NCBI GenBank assembly: GCA_020636005.1
Contig: JACJYR010000004.1
Span: forward strand, 62,001 to 126,000
DNA: 64,000 nucleotides
Direction: 5' to 3'
From: Lewinellaceae bacterium
GTDB lineage: Bacteria > Bacteroidota > Bacteroidia > Chitinophagales > Saprospiraceae
In this document: positions 51,671 through 60,404 of the stretch, piece after piece
Position numbering within the stretch: the first letter of the stretch is position 1
Layout: each line of letters opens with the position of its first letter
Translations under genes and position numbers: made by a program
The notes under the pieces: generated by a model
What the model was told of the DNA's origin: nothing
Seen by the model: only the letters and a program-made list of their open reading frames with translations
The model's database searches: none

Positions 51671-51820
51671 GCAACCTGACTTTTTCCGTCCTTTTTCTCT
51701 CCTATTCTACCCGCAGAAAAAAAAATTAATCTTTCAAATAGGGGTGTTTGTAGAATTTAGTGTCAATAGATGCGAGAATACGAAATCCAATTTTAACTAC
51801 ACATCTAAATTCAATAGAAA

Positions 51821-52507
51821 ATGAACTCAGCATCTACCACGACCTTGGCTACTCTTTCGCAATTCCCTCTTTTTGAATGCCTGAACGAAGAAGAAAAGCG
51901 CCGCCTGGATGCCATGTCTGAATACAAGATCAAACCCAAGTTCAGCTACATCTATTTGCCGGACGAACCTTCGGAAACCATTTATTTCCTCGCAAAAGGG
52001 ATGATCAAGATTGCGACCCATTCGGACGATGGTAAAGAAGTTATCAAATCTTTGTTCCAGCCCCTGGCCATGTTCGGTGAACTGGGCATCATCGGCGAAA
52101 CGAAGCGCCAGGATTTTGCCCAGGCACTTCGGGAGGAAGTTCACGTGTACATGTTGAAAGTAGATGATTTGAAAAAGCTGATGCGCAGCAACTTTCAACT
52201 GTGCGATAAAGTGATGGCACTTTTCGGCAACCGCCTCATCCGGGCTGAGACTAAGTTGGAATCCCTCATTTTCAAGGATGCAAGAACCCGTATTGTAGAG
52301 TTTATTAAAGATTCCGTGGCCCGGAGTGGTATGAAGATAGGCTTCGAAATGCTGCTCAAACATTCCCTGACCCATCAGGATATTGCCAATATCACCTGCA
52401 CCTCCCGTCAAACGGTAACACTGGTGCTGAATGAGCTGCGCAAATCTGATTTAATTTATTTCAACCGCGGCAAGATACTCGTGCGTGACATGGCCAAACT
52501 TGCCTGA
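51821..52507 (+). CDS. Crp/Fnr family transcriptional regulator
   Basis: 228 residues. N-terminal cyclic-nucleotide-binding-like domain (about 15-130) with IYFLAKGMIKIATHSDDGKE and FQPLAMFGELGIIGETKRQD. C-terminal winged HTH (about 155-225) with LTHQDIANITCTSRQTVTLV and NELRKSDLIYF. No cysteine cluster for an iron-sulfur sensor is seen. A strong terminator follows. Confidence 0.95.
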   Translation: MNSASTTTLATLSQFPLFECLNEEEKRRLDAMSEYKIKPKFSYIYLPDEPSETIYFLAKGMIKIATHSDDGKEVIKSLFQPLAMFGELGIIGETKRQDFAQALREEVHVYMLKVDDLKKLMRSNFQLCDKVMALFGNRLIRAETKLESLIFKDARTRIVEFIKDSVARSGMKIGFEMLLKHSLTHQDIANITCTSRQTVTLVLNELRKSDLIYFNRGKILVRDMAKLA

Positions 52508-52551
52508 GAAAGATATTTGTTCCCTTTTAAATAACAGGTTAAATTTTGATC

Positions 52552-52582
52552 AATGGCCGCCGTTCCCGGCGGCCATTTTTTT
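52552..52582. terminator. Terminator between Crp and RsmF-like genes
   Basis: AATGGCCGCC, 5-nt loop, GGCGGCCATT followed by T tract. It ends the Crp gene (plus) and its right edge abuts the minus-strand stop at 52583, so it may serve both. Confidence 0.85.
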
Positions 52583-53932
52583 TCATTTCATCCTGATCCG
52601 CCAATCGCCTGGAAGGTAATTGTTGATCCGGTTATCCAATAATTTCATCCACCCCAGGTTGATTCCATTCAACTTGGCAAGGTGCCATCCCCTGCCTTTA
52701 GCGTCAGTTAGAAAATTCTCCTTTCTCAAATAGCTTATAGCCATGTCTTTATCCATAGCCATAAAAGGAAGCTGCGGATGAACTGCCAGGCTCAGGGCCA
52801 ATTCGTGGCTTGGAACAAAATCCTTTTTTTTAAAAACCCCGATGTTGAGCCCAAAAGCCCTTCGGCTCAACACCTGGCCAATTGTTTCAAAATCCTCCAA
52901 TTGGCTTTCAGGCACCGCTGTAATCATTTGATCCGGTTTTTCAAAAAAAACAAACTGGCCAACATCTTTAATCCAAGGTTCCAGGACGGCAACTTCCTTG
53001 CTGCCCAGCCTTCGCCATTGCTTGAAAGCAGGCAGGTTCTGGTAAAAACGGGATGCCTGCACATCTTCCTTTTTCCTTAAACAGGCAATATAGAATCCCT
53101 CCCCCCTGGTTTTGTGTGGGTAAAACTGGTAGCCCTTTTCCATTTCGACGATACCCCAGCTTTCCTCCAACTGTAGGAGGCAATGCTCAAACCCTCCTTC
53201 CGCAATCAACCACTCCATGTTCTTTTCATTTTCGTCGGGGTTAAAGGTGCAGGTGGAATAAACAAGCACCCCGCCCGGTTTGACCAGGTTTTTTGCCGTT
53301 TGCAAAATCCGCTGCTGGCGGGCGCTGCACAGTTCCAGGTTCTTTACCGACCATTCGTTCACAGCATTGGGGTCCTTGCGGAACAACCCTTCGCCGGAAC
53401 AGGGCGCATCTATCAAAACCACATCAAAAAAACCCTCAAGCCCTGCAAAGTCGGCAGGGTCGTGGTTGGCAACAGCCTGGTTTGGATGGCCCCATTTCGC
53501 CATATTTTGGTTCAAAGCCCCTACCCTGCTCCTGATGGCCTCATTGGCCAATACAAAACCTTTATCATGAATGGCCGAGAGCAGCAAGGTACTCTTGCCG
53601 CCTGGGCTTGCGCACAAATCCAATACCCGCAGTTTTTTGGTCAAATCCACCGTTTGCCGCAGGGCCTCAAACAGGAACATGGAGGATGGTTCCTGCACAT
53701 AATAAGCCCCGCCGTGAAACGCAGGATCGAGGGTAAAGGAAGGGCGCTCCGGCAAATATCGCCCGGATGGGTGCCACGGTACCTTGGCGGAATCTGGAAA
53801 TCTATCGGAAGGTTTGGCCGGGTTGTACCTGATGCTAACGGGGGGCGGTTGGCCCAGCGCCGTTTCGAAATCGGGATATTCCGTTCCCAACCACGATTTC
53901 ATCCTTTCTGTAAAAATTTCGGGCAAGGGCAT
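52583..53932 (-). CDS. RsmF/NSUN family rRNA (cytosine-C5)-methyltransferase
   Basis: 449 residues from 53932, the start that begins the family N-terminus (PLPEIFTERMKSWLG). SAM-binding RVLDLCASPGGKSTLLLSAI, motif IV DAPCSGEGLFRKD, and the catalytic Cys in VYSTCTFNPDENE are intact. The C-terminal ~130 residues (from HELALSLAVH) match the RsmF-type PUA-like extension. Likely methylates 16S rRNA. Confidence 0.93.
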   Translation of the reverse strand: MPLPEIFTERMKSWLGTEYPDFETALGQPPPVSIRYNPAKPSDRFPDSAKVPWHPSGRYLPERPSFTLDPAFHGGAYYVQEPSSMFLFEALRQTVDLTKKLRVLDLCASPGGKSTLLLSAIHDKGFVLANEAIRSRVGALNQNMAKWGHPNQAVANHDPADFAGLEGFFDVVLIDAPCSGEGLFRKDPNAVNEWSVKNLELCSARQQRILQTAKNLVKPGGVLVYSTCTFNPDENEKNMEWLIAEGGFEHCLLQLEESWGIVEMEKGYQFYPHKTRGEGFYIACLRKKEDVQASRFYQNLPAFKQWRRLGSKEVAVLEPWIKDVGQFVFFEKPDQMITAVPESQLEDFETIGQVLSRRAFGLNIGVFKKKDFVPSHELALSLAVHPQLPFMAMDKDMAISYLRKENFLTDAKGRGWHLAKLNGINLGWMKLLDNRINNYLPGDWRIRMK

Positions 53933-54035
53933 GCTTTGCTTTTGACGGAAAATTAGAAAGATTTGAGGCAATGGGGCGATATGAAAATTTTTCTTGAAAT
54001 TAGAGGCCAGTAATTTGTTGCCTTAAATCCCGCAA

Positions 54036-55175
54036 ATGTCCACCATCAAATTCAACTGCCCATCCTGCCGCCAACCCCTGGAGGCCGCAGAAACCCAAGC
54101 CGGAAACACGGTGGAATGCCCGACTTGCTTCCTCACCGTGCAGATTCCCACGGAAGAAACACCAGAAATAATGGCACCCCCGTCTTTAAGCCCACCTCCC
54201 GAAGCGCAGGAGCCGCCCAAATCAAAAGTAAACCCAAACCTCATCCTGGAAACCGGGGCCAAACAGGCAAAAGAAATCTTTGAAGATCTCAAGCACATCA
54301 GTTTTCAGGAAGAGATACTGCCCATCGACCACAACAACATCGCTGCGCTGATGAAAGACTTCGTGTTTTGGGCCGTCACCCTGCTGGGCATTATTCCCCT
54401 GCTCATCGTCACCGTGCAAGACCCCAACACACAACTGACCCTCTTCGCCCTGTTCTTTGCTTTTGTATGGGGGGTTATATTGAAGAAATTTGTGCTCAAT
54501 GATGCCGGAGCATGGCGGCTCGGCATAGCTTCGTTCTTCTTTACGGGCATCGCAGGAGTATGGCTCCTGCTGTTTATCTATCGAACTTTTTTGCCCAACT
54601 TTTACCTGAACCTGCCAGACAGTAAAAACGCGCTGGTTTCCTTGTTCGGTTTTATTTTCCAGGTAGGCCTTTGGGAGGAAATGCTCAAGGCACTGCCCTT
54701 GCTCATCGTACTACGTTTGCTGAAACTAAAGGTCAAACCAATACACCTGGTCACGATTGGCGTATTTTCCGGGCTGGGCTTTGCCGCTTTTGAAAACCTG
54801 CACTATGGTGAAAACGCCGTTTTTTCCACCTATTCCCTTACCCGGGATTACGGCGTGCAAGGTTTGGTCACAGGCGTACAAAATGCAATGGTAATCACCA
54901 TGCTCCGTGCGGTTTCCCTGGTATTTTGCCATGCCGTCTGGTCGGGCATCGTCTCGTATTTTGTGGCAACGGCCATGATACGCAGGGAAAGGGTCGCAGC
55001 ACTCATTATCACCGGAATAGCTGTCGCCGCCTCGGTGCATGGGGTGTACGATTGGCTGGCAGGTATCCAACCCACAATTGCGGCTTTGTTGGCTGGATTT
55101 TCCTTTGCCCTTTTTTATGGGTATTTGTTGAAACTACGGAGCATGGAGGGTTTGTACGAATCGCAGCAAGGATAG
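54036..55175 (+). CDS. PrsW-type intramembrane protease with N-terminal zinc ribbon
   Basis: 379 residues. Residues 1-35 hold a CxxC pair of pairs (Cys8, Cys11, Cys28, Cys31), a zinc ribbon that is not part of standard PrsW. Several membrane segments follow. PrsW catalytic elements are present: EE-x-x-K (Glu214, Glu215, Lys218) in GLWEEMLKALP, FxxxEN (Glu253) in FAAFENLHYG, and HxxxD (His335, Asp339) in VHGVYDW. In Bacillus PrsW cleaves an anti-sigma factor, so cleavage of a membrane anti-sigma here is plausible. Confidence 0.9.
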   Translation: MSTIKFNCPSCRQPLEAAETQAGNTVECPTCFLTVQIPTEETPEIMAPPSLSPPPEAQEPPKSKVNPNLILETGAKQAKEIFEDLKHISFQEEILPIDHNNIAALMKDFVFWAVTLLGIIPLLIVTVQDPNTQLTLFALFFAFVWGVILKKFVLNDAGAWRLGIASFFFTGIAGVWLLLFIYRTFLPNFYLNLPDSKNALVSLFGFIFQVGLWEEMLKALPLLIVLRLLKLKVKPIHLVTIGVFSGLGFAAFENLHYGENAVFSTYSLTRDYGVQGLVTGVQNAMVITMLRAVSLVFCHAVWSGIVSYFVATAMIRRERVAALIITGIAVAASVHGVYDWLAGIQPTIAALLAGFSFALFYGYLLKLRSMEGLYESQQG

Positions 55176-55296
55176 GAAGGCGCAACGTTTCCGCCTGGCT
55201 ATTGGACATTTCAGAATAAATTCCGGCCTCCGGCTAATACCACTTACAAGCATTCCTGCGTTTTGAAAAAAAACATTTCAAAAAACATAGCACCAG

Positions 55297-56286
55297 TTGA
55301 TGATGACCAAATCTTATCGCCATTTCACTTACGTTGCCCTCCTTCTTCTTTCATTTCAAAATACTTTTTCACAAGAAGCATTGCCGACCACACCTGCCAA
55401 TTACGCTGGCAGTTTTGACCAGCCTTTTGAAAACGCTGCTTCGCTCGCAAAACAACTGACCGCTCCTTTTCGAACAGAAAGCGAAAAGGCAGAAGCGATT
55501 TTTACCTGGATAGCCCACAATGTGCGCTACGATTGCAAAAAATTCCACAAACAAAAAGGCCCGGAAATAAGGGCTTCTTCCAAAGAAGAACTGGAGCGGA
55601 AAATAAAGGAATTCGAACGGGATGAAATCGAAAAAACCGCCAGGTACAAAAAAGGTATTTGCGAAGATTACAGCCAACTGTTCAAAACCATGTGCAATGC
55701 CGTTGGCATAGAGGCGGAAGTGATACACGGCAATGCCCGTGATTTCCACAAGCCCTACCGCAGCGCACACAACAACCCCCATTCCTGGAACGCCGTGAAA
55801 ATTGACGGGAAATGGCACCTGCTCGACGCCACCTGGGCGGCTGGCTACACGGACGACCAGGTGAGGAAATTCACCCGAAGGGTGGCAGTGGGTTTTTACC
55901 AAACACCGCCAGAGTGGTTTGCCCAAAACCATTTCCCCGACGACCCGAAATGGCAATTGTTGGAAAAGCCCCTGGACAAAAACGCCTTCCCGAAACAACC
56001 AATGCTCAACTACGGACAGACCGAATACGCCCTGGAGGATTTTTCAAAAAGCGTGGCCAATGTGCAAGGCAATGGCTACGACCGTGAAATAAGGATCAAG
56101 CTCAAAAATGCGCCGCCCTATTTTTTGATGACCAACCGGAAATCTAAGCCCATCAAATTCAGCCATGCCAAGGAGGGAGGGTATGAAGTTTTCCGTTTTT
56201 CGGGAAGAGGTATCAGCGATGTGGTCATTTTCGGAGGCGAGTCGGAGCACGGCAGGCAGGGGTGGCTGGCGCAGTATGATTTGTAA
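55297..56286 (+). CDS. Transglutaminase-like cysteine protease family protein
   Basis: 329 residues. Signal peptide (FTYVALLLLSFQNTFSQ). Catalytic triad Cys122 (KKGICEDYSQ), His162 (NNPHSWNAVKI) and Asp177 (WHLLDATWA). The C-terminal ~100 residues are beta-rich and unrecognised. Usually peptidases or amidases acting on extracytoplasmic proteins. Encoded ~120 bp downstream of the PrsW gene. Confidence 0.92.
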   Translation: MMMTKSYRHFTYVALLLLSFQNTFSQEALPTTPANYAGSFDQPFENAASLAKQLTAPFRTESEKAEAIFTWIAHNVRYDCKKFHKQKGPEIRASSKEELERKIKEFERDEIEKTARYKKGICEDYSQLFKTMCNAVGIEAEVIHGNARDFHKPYRSAHNNPHSWNAVKIDGKWHLLDATWAAGYTDDQVRKFTRRVAVGFYQTPPEWFAQNHFPDDPKWQLLEKPLDKNAFPKQPMLNYGQTEYALEDFSKSVANVQGNGYDREIRIKLKNAPPYFLMTNRKSKPIKFSHAKEGGYEVFRFSGRGISDVVIFGGESEHGRQGWLAQYDL

Positions 56287-56363
56287 TGCTGTGGTGCGTG
56301 GCCATTCCACCTGGAAAACAACATCCTGTTCCCAACATCCATTAAACATGAAAGTATATTGAC

Positions 56364-56840
56364 ATGACCAACCAGCCAATAAAACGCCATCCAGGATTAA
56401 AGGAGTTGAGCCGTGACCACCATCACGGCTTGCTTCTTTGCTGGAAAATAAGGCAGGGAATCAAAAAAGGGATTGCCCCTGAACGGATAAAAAGCTATGC
56501 AGACTTCTTTTTCCAACATGATCTGGAAAACCATTTTCAGGAGGAAGAAACTCATGTTTTTCCCCTGCTGGAAAAAGAAAACCCGCAAGTGAAAAAAGCG
56601 CTGGAGCAGCACCAAAGCCTGGTCAAACTTTTTACGCAAAACCCTGAAGAGGCCGATTTGACAGCCACCCTCACCGCCATTGCCGACCAGTTGAAAGCCC
56701 ACATCCGTTTTGAGGAAAGGGAACTGTTCAATGAAATACAGCAAGCCGTGCCAGAAGAAACCTTGCAAAAGCTCGTCTCCAAACTAAAAACCCTTAGCGA
56801 AAAAACGGAAAGGGACAACTGGGGCGATCCTTTTTGGTGA
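56364..56840 (+). CDS. Hemerythrin domain-containing protein
   Basis: 158 residues. Four-helix diiron pattern: SRDHHHGLLLCWKIRQGI, FFQHDLENHFQEEETHVFPL (H-x-x-x-E), EQHQSLVKLF and LKAHIRFEERELFNEI. Such proteins bind O2 or sense redox or NO. It ends at the start of the two-part element at 56846. Confidence 0.92.
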   Translation: MTNQPIKRHPGLKELSRDHHHGLLLCWKIRQGIKKGIAPERIKSYADFFFQHDLENHFQEEETHVFPLLEKENPQVKKALEQHQSLVKLFTQNPEEADLTATLTAIADQLKAHIRFEERELFNEIQQAVPEETLQKLVSKLKTLSEKTERDNWGDPFW

Positions 56841-56845
56841 CCAGG

Positions 56846-56920
56846 CAGAGAAAAGTGTTTTTTCAAAAAACATATACCGAAAGTCAGCCCCCTCGACGCA
56901 TATTGACACAGTTTTTTGAA
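56846..56920 (+). promoter_or_regulatory. Two-part conserved element upstream of the GH3 gene
   Basis: CAGAGAAAAGTGTTTTTTC AAAAAACAT hairpin-like block, then after ~30 nt TGACACAGTTTTTTGAA at 56904-56920. The same two blocks with nearly the same spacing (58 vs 57 nt between block starts) occur at 60232-60305. It lies between the hemerythrin and GH3 genes and ends 108 bp before the GH3 ATG. Confidence 0.55.
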
Positions 56921-57028
56921 GACATTGTCATTTCAGGAAAGCAAGGTTGGTTAATTCATAAAAATTAGGGAAGATTGCACATCCACCAATTAAGGCCAAA
57001 GACCTTATCTCAAGAAAATAACAAATAA

Positions 57029-59305
57029 ATGAAACAGACCTGCACTTTCCTTCTTTTGCTTTTTCTCGCTACTTATCAACTCAACGCACAGGATGCCAAA
57101 ATGAAGACCTTCATTGACGGCTTGATGAAAAAAATGACGACCGAAGAAAAAATCGGCCAGTTAAACCTCGTTGTATCGGGCTATGTGCCGACAGGGGCAG
57201 TGATGAGCGAAGGCGTGGAACCAAAGCTCAAAAATGGCCAAATCGGAGGCATGTTCGGCTTCCACGACCCTACCCGCATGAAGCAAATCCAAAAAGTGGC
57301 CGTGGAGAATACCCGCCTGAAGATCCCGCTCTTTTTCGGGCTGGACGTAATACATGGGCACAAGACCATTTTCCCCATCCCGCTTGGCCTTTCCTGTACC
57401 TGGGACATGGGCCTGGTGGAAAAATCCGCCCGCATCGCTGCCCAGGAGGCCACTGCCGAAGGGTTGAACTGGGCCTTTTCGCCCATGGTGGACATTGCAA
57501 GGGACCCCCGCTGGGGGCGCATTTCCGAAGGCAGCGGCGAAGATCCCTACCTCGGTTCGCAAATTGCGAAAGCAATGGTAAAAGGCTACCAAGGAGATGA
57601 TTTGACCAAAAACAACAGCATGATGGCCTGTGTGAAACACTTCGCTTTGTACGGCGCAGCCGAAGCCGGCCGTGACTACAACACCGTGGACATGAGCCGC
57701 AGCACCATGTACAACTATTACCTTCCACCTTACAAAGCCGCAGTGGATGCCGGCGCTGGCAGCGTAATGACCTCCTTTAACGTGGTGGACGAAATACCCG
57801 CCTCCGCCAACCGTTGGCTGCTGACTGACCTGCTCCGCAACCAATGGGGCTTCAAAGGCTTCGTGGTGACGGATTATACGGCCGTCATGGAAATGTCACT
57901 GCACGGGCTGGGCGACCTGCAGCAAGTGTCCACTTTGGCGCTGAAAGCTGGCGTGGACATGGACATGGTCAGCGAAGGCTTCCTGAATACCCTGAAAAAG
58001 TCGTTGGACGAAAAGAAAATCACCATGGCAGAAATTGATCTGGCCTGCCGCCGCATCCTGGAAGCCAAATGGAAAATGGGCCTCTTCGACGACCCTTACC
58101 GCCGACTGGACGAGAGCCGCCCGGCCAAAGAAACCATGACGCCCGAAAACCGAAAGGCTTCCCGTGAGATTGCCGCCCGTTCATTTGTTTTGCTGAAAAA
58201 CGACAACCAGATACTGCCGCTGAAAAAGTCGGGGCAGACGCTCGCCTTCATCGGCCCCTTCGCCGACAACCATCGGGACATGCTCGGCACCTGGGTCATC
58301 GCTGGCGAGTGGGAAAAATCGGTGAGCGTGATGGAAGGCGTGAAAAATGCTTCTCCGCAGTCCATCATCCTGAGCGCAAAAGGCTCGAACATCACCGAGG
58401 ACACTTCTTTTATTCACCGCCTCAATTTCTATGGGCAAAAAATGGTGGCCATCGACCCTATTTCACCAGAAACCTTGATGCGCACCGCCCTCGAAACGGC
58501 CAACAAAGCGGACATCATAGTAGCCGTACTGGGCGAGTCGCAAAGCATGTCCGGCGAGTCGTCGAGCCGAACAGATATTGGCATCCCGAAAGAACAGCGG
58601 CGGCTGTTGGAGGAATTGGTAAAAACCGGAAAACCAGTGGTGCTGGTGCTGTTCACTGGCCGCCCCCTCACGCTGGAATGGGAGCAGGAGCATTGCGCCG
58701 CCATCCTCAACGTGTGGGCGCCCGGCACAGAAGCTGGCAACGCCATCGCCGATGTCCTTTTTGGTGATGTGAACCCTGGTGGGAAATTGACCACTACCTT
58801 CCCCCGCAGCGTTGGCCAAATACCGCTGTACTACAACCACAAACCCACCGGCCGACCATACAATGGGGAATACCAAACCAAGTTCCTCACAAACTACCTC
58901 GACAGCCCGAACGAGCCGGTTTACCCTTTCGGCTATGGCCTCAGCTACACCACGTTCAGCTATGGCGATGTGAAATTGAGCAAAACCAATTTGAAAGGAA
59001 ATGAGACATTGACAGCCTCCGTAACATTGACCAATACCGGAAAAATGGCGGGCGAAGAAACGGTGCAACTTTATATCCACGACCCCGTGGCCAGCATTTC
59101 CCGCCCGGTAAAAGAGTTGAAAGGTTTTCAAAAAATCATGCTGAAAGCGGGCGAGCGCAGAGAGGTCAGCTTTCGTATCTCAACTGAAGAGTTGAAATTT
59201 TACAACAAAGATTTGAAGTACGACTGGGAGCCGGGCGATTTTGACATTATGATCGGAGGTGATTCCGAGGCTGTCAAAATAGCCAGGGTGAATTGGGTGA
59301 AATAG
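57029..59305 (+). CDS. bglX: Beta-glucosidase, GH3 family (BglX-like)
   Basis: 758 residues, full length. Signal peptide (TCTFLLLLFLATYQLNAQ). Cleaves terminal beta-linked glucose in the periplasm. N-terminal TIM barrel, with the nucleophile Asp282 in FVVTDYTAV and KHFALYGAAEAGRDYNTVDM; C-terminal (alpha/beta)6 domain and a fibronectin III-like domain (LTASVTLTNTGKMAGEETVQ, then LYIHDP). No T9SS sorting domain, so it is probably periplasmic. No other saccharide-uptake genes are adjacent. Confidence 0.95.
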   Translation: MKQTCTFLLLLFLATYQLNAQDAKMKTFIDGLMKKMTTEEKIGQLNLVVSGYVPTGAVMSEGVEPKLKNGQIGGMFGFHDPTRMKQIQKVAVENTRLKIPLFFGLDVIHGHKTIFPIPLGLSCTWDMGLVEKSARIAAQEATAEGLNWAFSPMVDIARDPRWGRISEGSGEDPYLGSQIAKAMVKGYQGDDLTKNNSMMACVKHFALYGAAEAGRDYNTVDMSRSTMYNYYLPPYKAAVDAGAGSVMTSFNVVDEIPASANRWLLTDLLRNQWGFKGFVVTDYTAVMEMSLHGLGDLQQVSTLALKAGVDMDMVSEGFLNTLKKSLDEKKITMAEIDLACRRILEAKWKMGLFDDPYRRLDESRPAKETMTPENRKASREIAARSFVLLKNDNQILPLKKSGQTLAFIGPFADNHRDMLGTWVIAGEWEKSVSVMEGVKNASPQSIILSAKGSNITEDTSFIHRLNFYGQKMVAIDPISPETLMRTALETANKADIIVAVLGESQSMSGESSSRTDIGIPKEQRRLLEELVKTGKPVVLVLFTGRPLTLEWEQEHCAAILNVWAPGTEAGNAIADVLFGDVNPGGKLTTTFPRSVGQIPLYYNHKPTGRPYNGEYQTKFLTNYLDSPNEPVYPFGYGLSYTTFSYGDVKLSKTNLKGNETLTASVTLTNTGKMAGEETVQLYIHDPVASISRPVKELKGFQKIMLKAGERREVSFRISTEELKFYNKDLKYDWEPGDFDIMIGGDSEAVKIARVNWVK

Positions 59306-59442
59306 CCATTGGCTGAAACGAATAAAGTGGCTGTATCAAGTGACCTTATTTGCGATTTAAAAATTATTCAAAATACCGACAGATTATATTTTAGGTGTCC
59401 CTGCAATCGCAAGCCGGTACTTATGTAACAGCCGCTTTTATC

Positions 59443-60207
59443 TTACTGCCCACTTTTCGTGAGCAACATCTTGGGTTTGCCCACTTTATAAACAGCGGCT
59501 GCTTTGACGGATTCATCCTGCTCAATGAAGGAGATGGTCAATTGGTTCCCCTCTATTTTGAAGGCATAAAAATCCGGCTGGTCGTTTCCCCGGTCCAGCA
59601 TGAGTTGGTCGCTGCCGATTTCATCCGTGACGTAATCGGTGAGGATGTTGTATGTTTTGTAATCGTCGAGGCCTGTTATCGTACCTTCCTCATTGAATAC
59701 CACCTGGGCGGAAGTTCCATTCACAACATAAGTGCCACCGAGCACACGTGCTGCGGCAGCTTTGGAAGGGTCTTCATTTTTACCCATGTCTATTTGGATA
59801 AAAGTAAATGTATCCAGCCGGGCCGAGCCGTCGGGCTGCAGGACGATTTCATGCGTCTTCACTTTGTCGTAGGGATTGATAAGGTCAAATTTGCTGTCGT
59901 TTGGTTGCAGCCAATATTGCATCCCCTCGTGCCAGTTATAGACCACATCCGCCACCAACTGGCTGCTGTCCTGGTAGATGTGGGCAAATGAAATTTCGGC
60001 AAAAGCGGCGGCTTTCATGGGAGATTTGGTCTCTTTAAGTGCCTGCCACCAATTGGCATTGGCCCAGTAGCCAACGAGGCCCATTCCCCCTTTCTTTTCT
60101 GCCGGTGATTCGGCAGTTTTAGGGTGTTGCTCATTGTTGCAGGAAAACAAAAATAATGTCACAAGAAAAGTCAGTCCAGCCAACTTTACGAGATTGTAAT
60201 TTTTCAT
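59443..60207 (-). CDS. Hypothetical lipoprotein
   Basis: 254 residues. Lipoprotein signal (KLAGLTFLVTLFLFSC). Mature part starts with an NNEQ stretch and a linker then GLVGYWANANWWQALKE, and a beta-rich remainder with DGSARLDTFTFIQIDMGKNE and GTYVVNGTSAQVVFNEEGTI. No family recognised. The paired element at 60232-60305 lies just upstream of its start. Confidence 0.8.
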   Translation of the reverse strand: MKNYNLVKLAGLTFLVTLFLFSCNNEQHPKTAESPAEKKGGMGLVGYWANANWWQALKETKSPMKAAAFAEISFAHIYQDSSQLVADVVYNWHEGMQYWLQPNDSKFDLINPYDKVKTHEIVLQPDGSARLDTFTFIQIDMGKNEDPSKAAAARVLGGTYVVNGTSAQVVFNEEGTITGLDDYKTYNILTDYVTDEIGSDQLMLDRGNDQPDFYAFKIEGNQLTISFIEQDESVKAAAVYKVGKPKMLLTKSGQ

Positions 60208-60231
60208 CGTTGAAAGTTTTTAGATACTATT

Positions 60232-60305
60232 CAGAGAAGTGTGTTTTTGAAAAAAACACACTCTCACAATCAATCATTTGTGAGAAAATGACACAGTTTT
60301 TTGAA
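60232..60305 (+). promoter_or_regulatory. Two-part conserved element upstream of the lipoprotein gene
   Basis: CAGAGAAGTGTGTTTTTG AAAAAAACACAC, containing a perfect 11-bp hairpin (60238-60262), then an 8-bp hairpin (TCTCACAA / TTGTGAGA), then TGACACAGTTTTTTGAA at 60289-60305. The outer blocks match 56846-56920. It lies upstream of the minus-strand lipoprotein gene (start 60207). Confidence 0.55.
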
Positions 60306-60404
60306 CAATCTCAGTTTTTATAAAACGGGAGGCAAGAACGGGAGAACCCAGGAGATTTTCATGGGGCATTGGATGGAAAATTCTTTGGAAAAACGGCAAC
60401 CAGT

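Noticed and set aside
53183..53956. 257-codon plus frame opposite the RsmF-like gene
   Set aside because: The minus frame has intact methyltransferase motifs; the plus frame has none.
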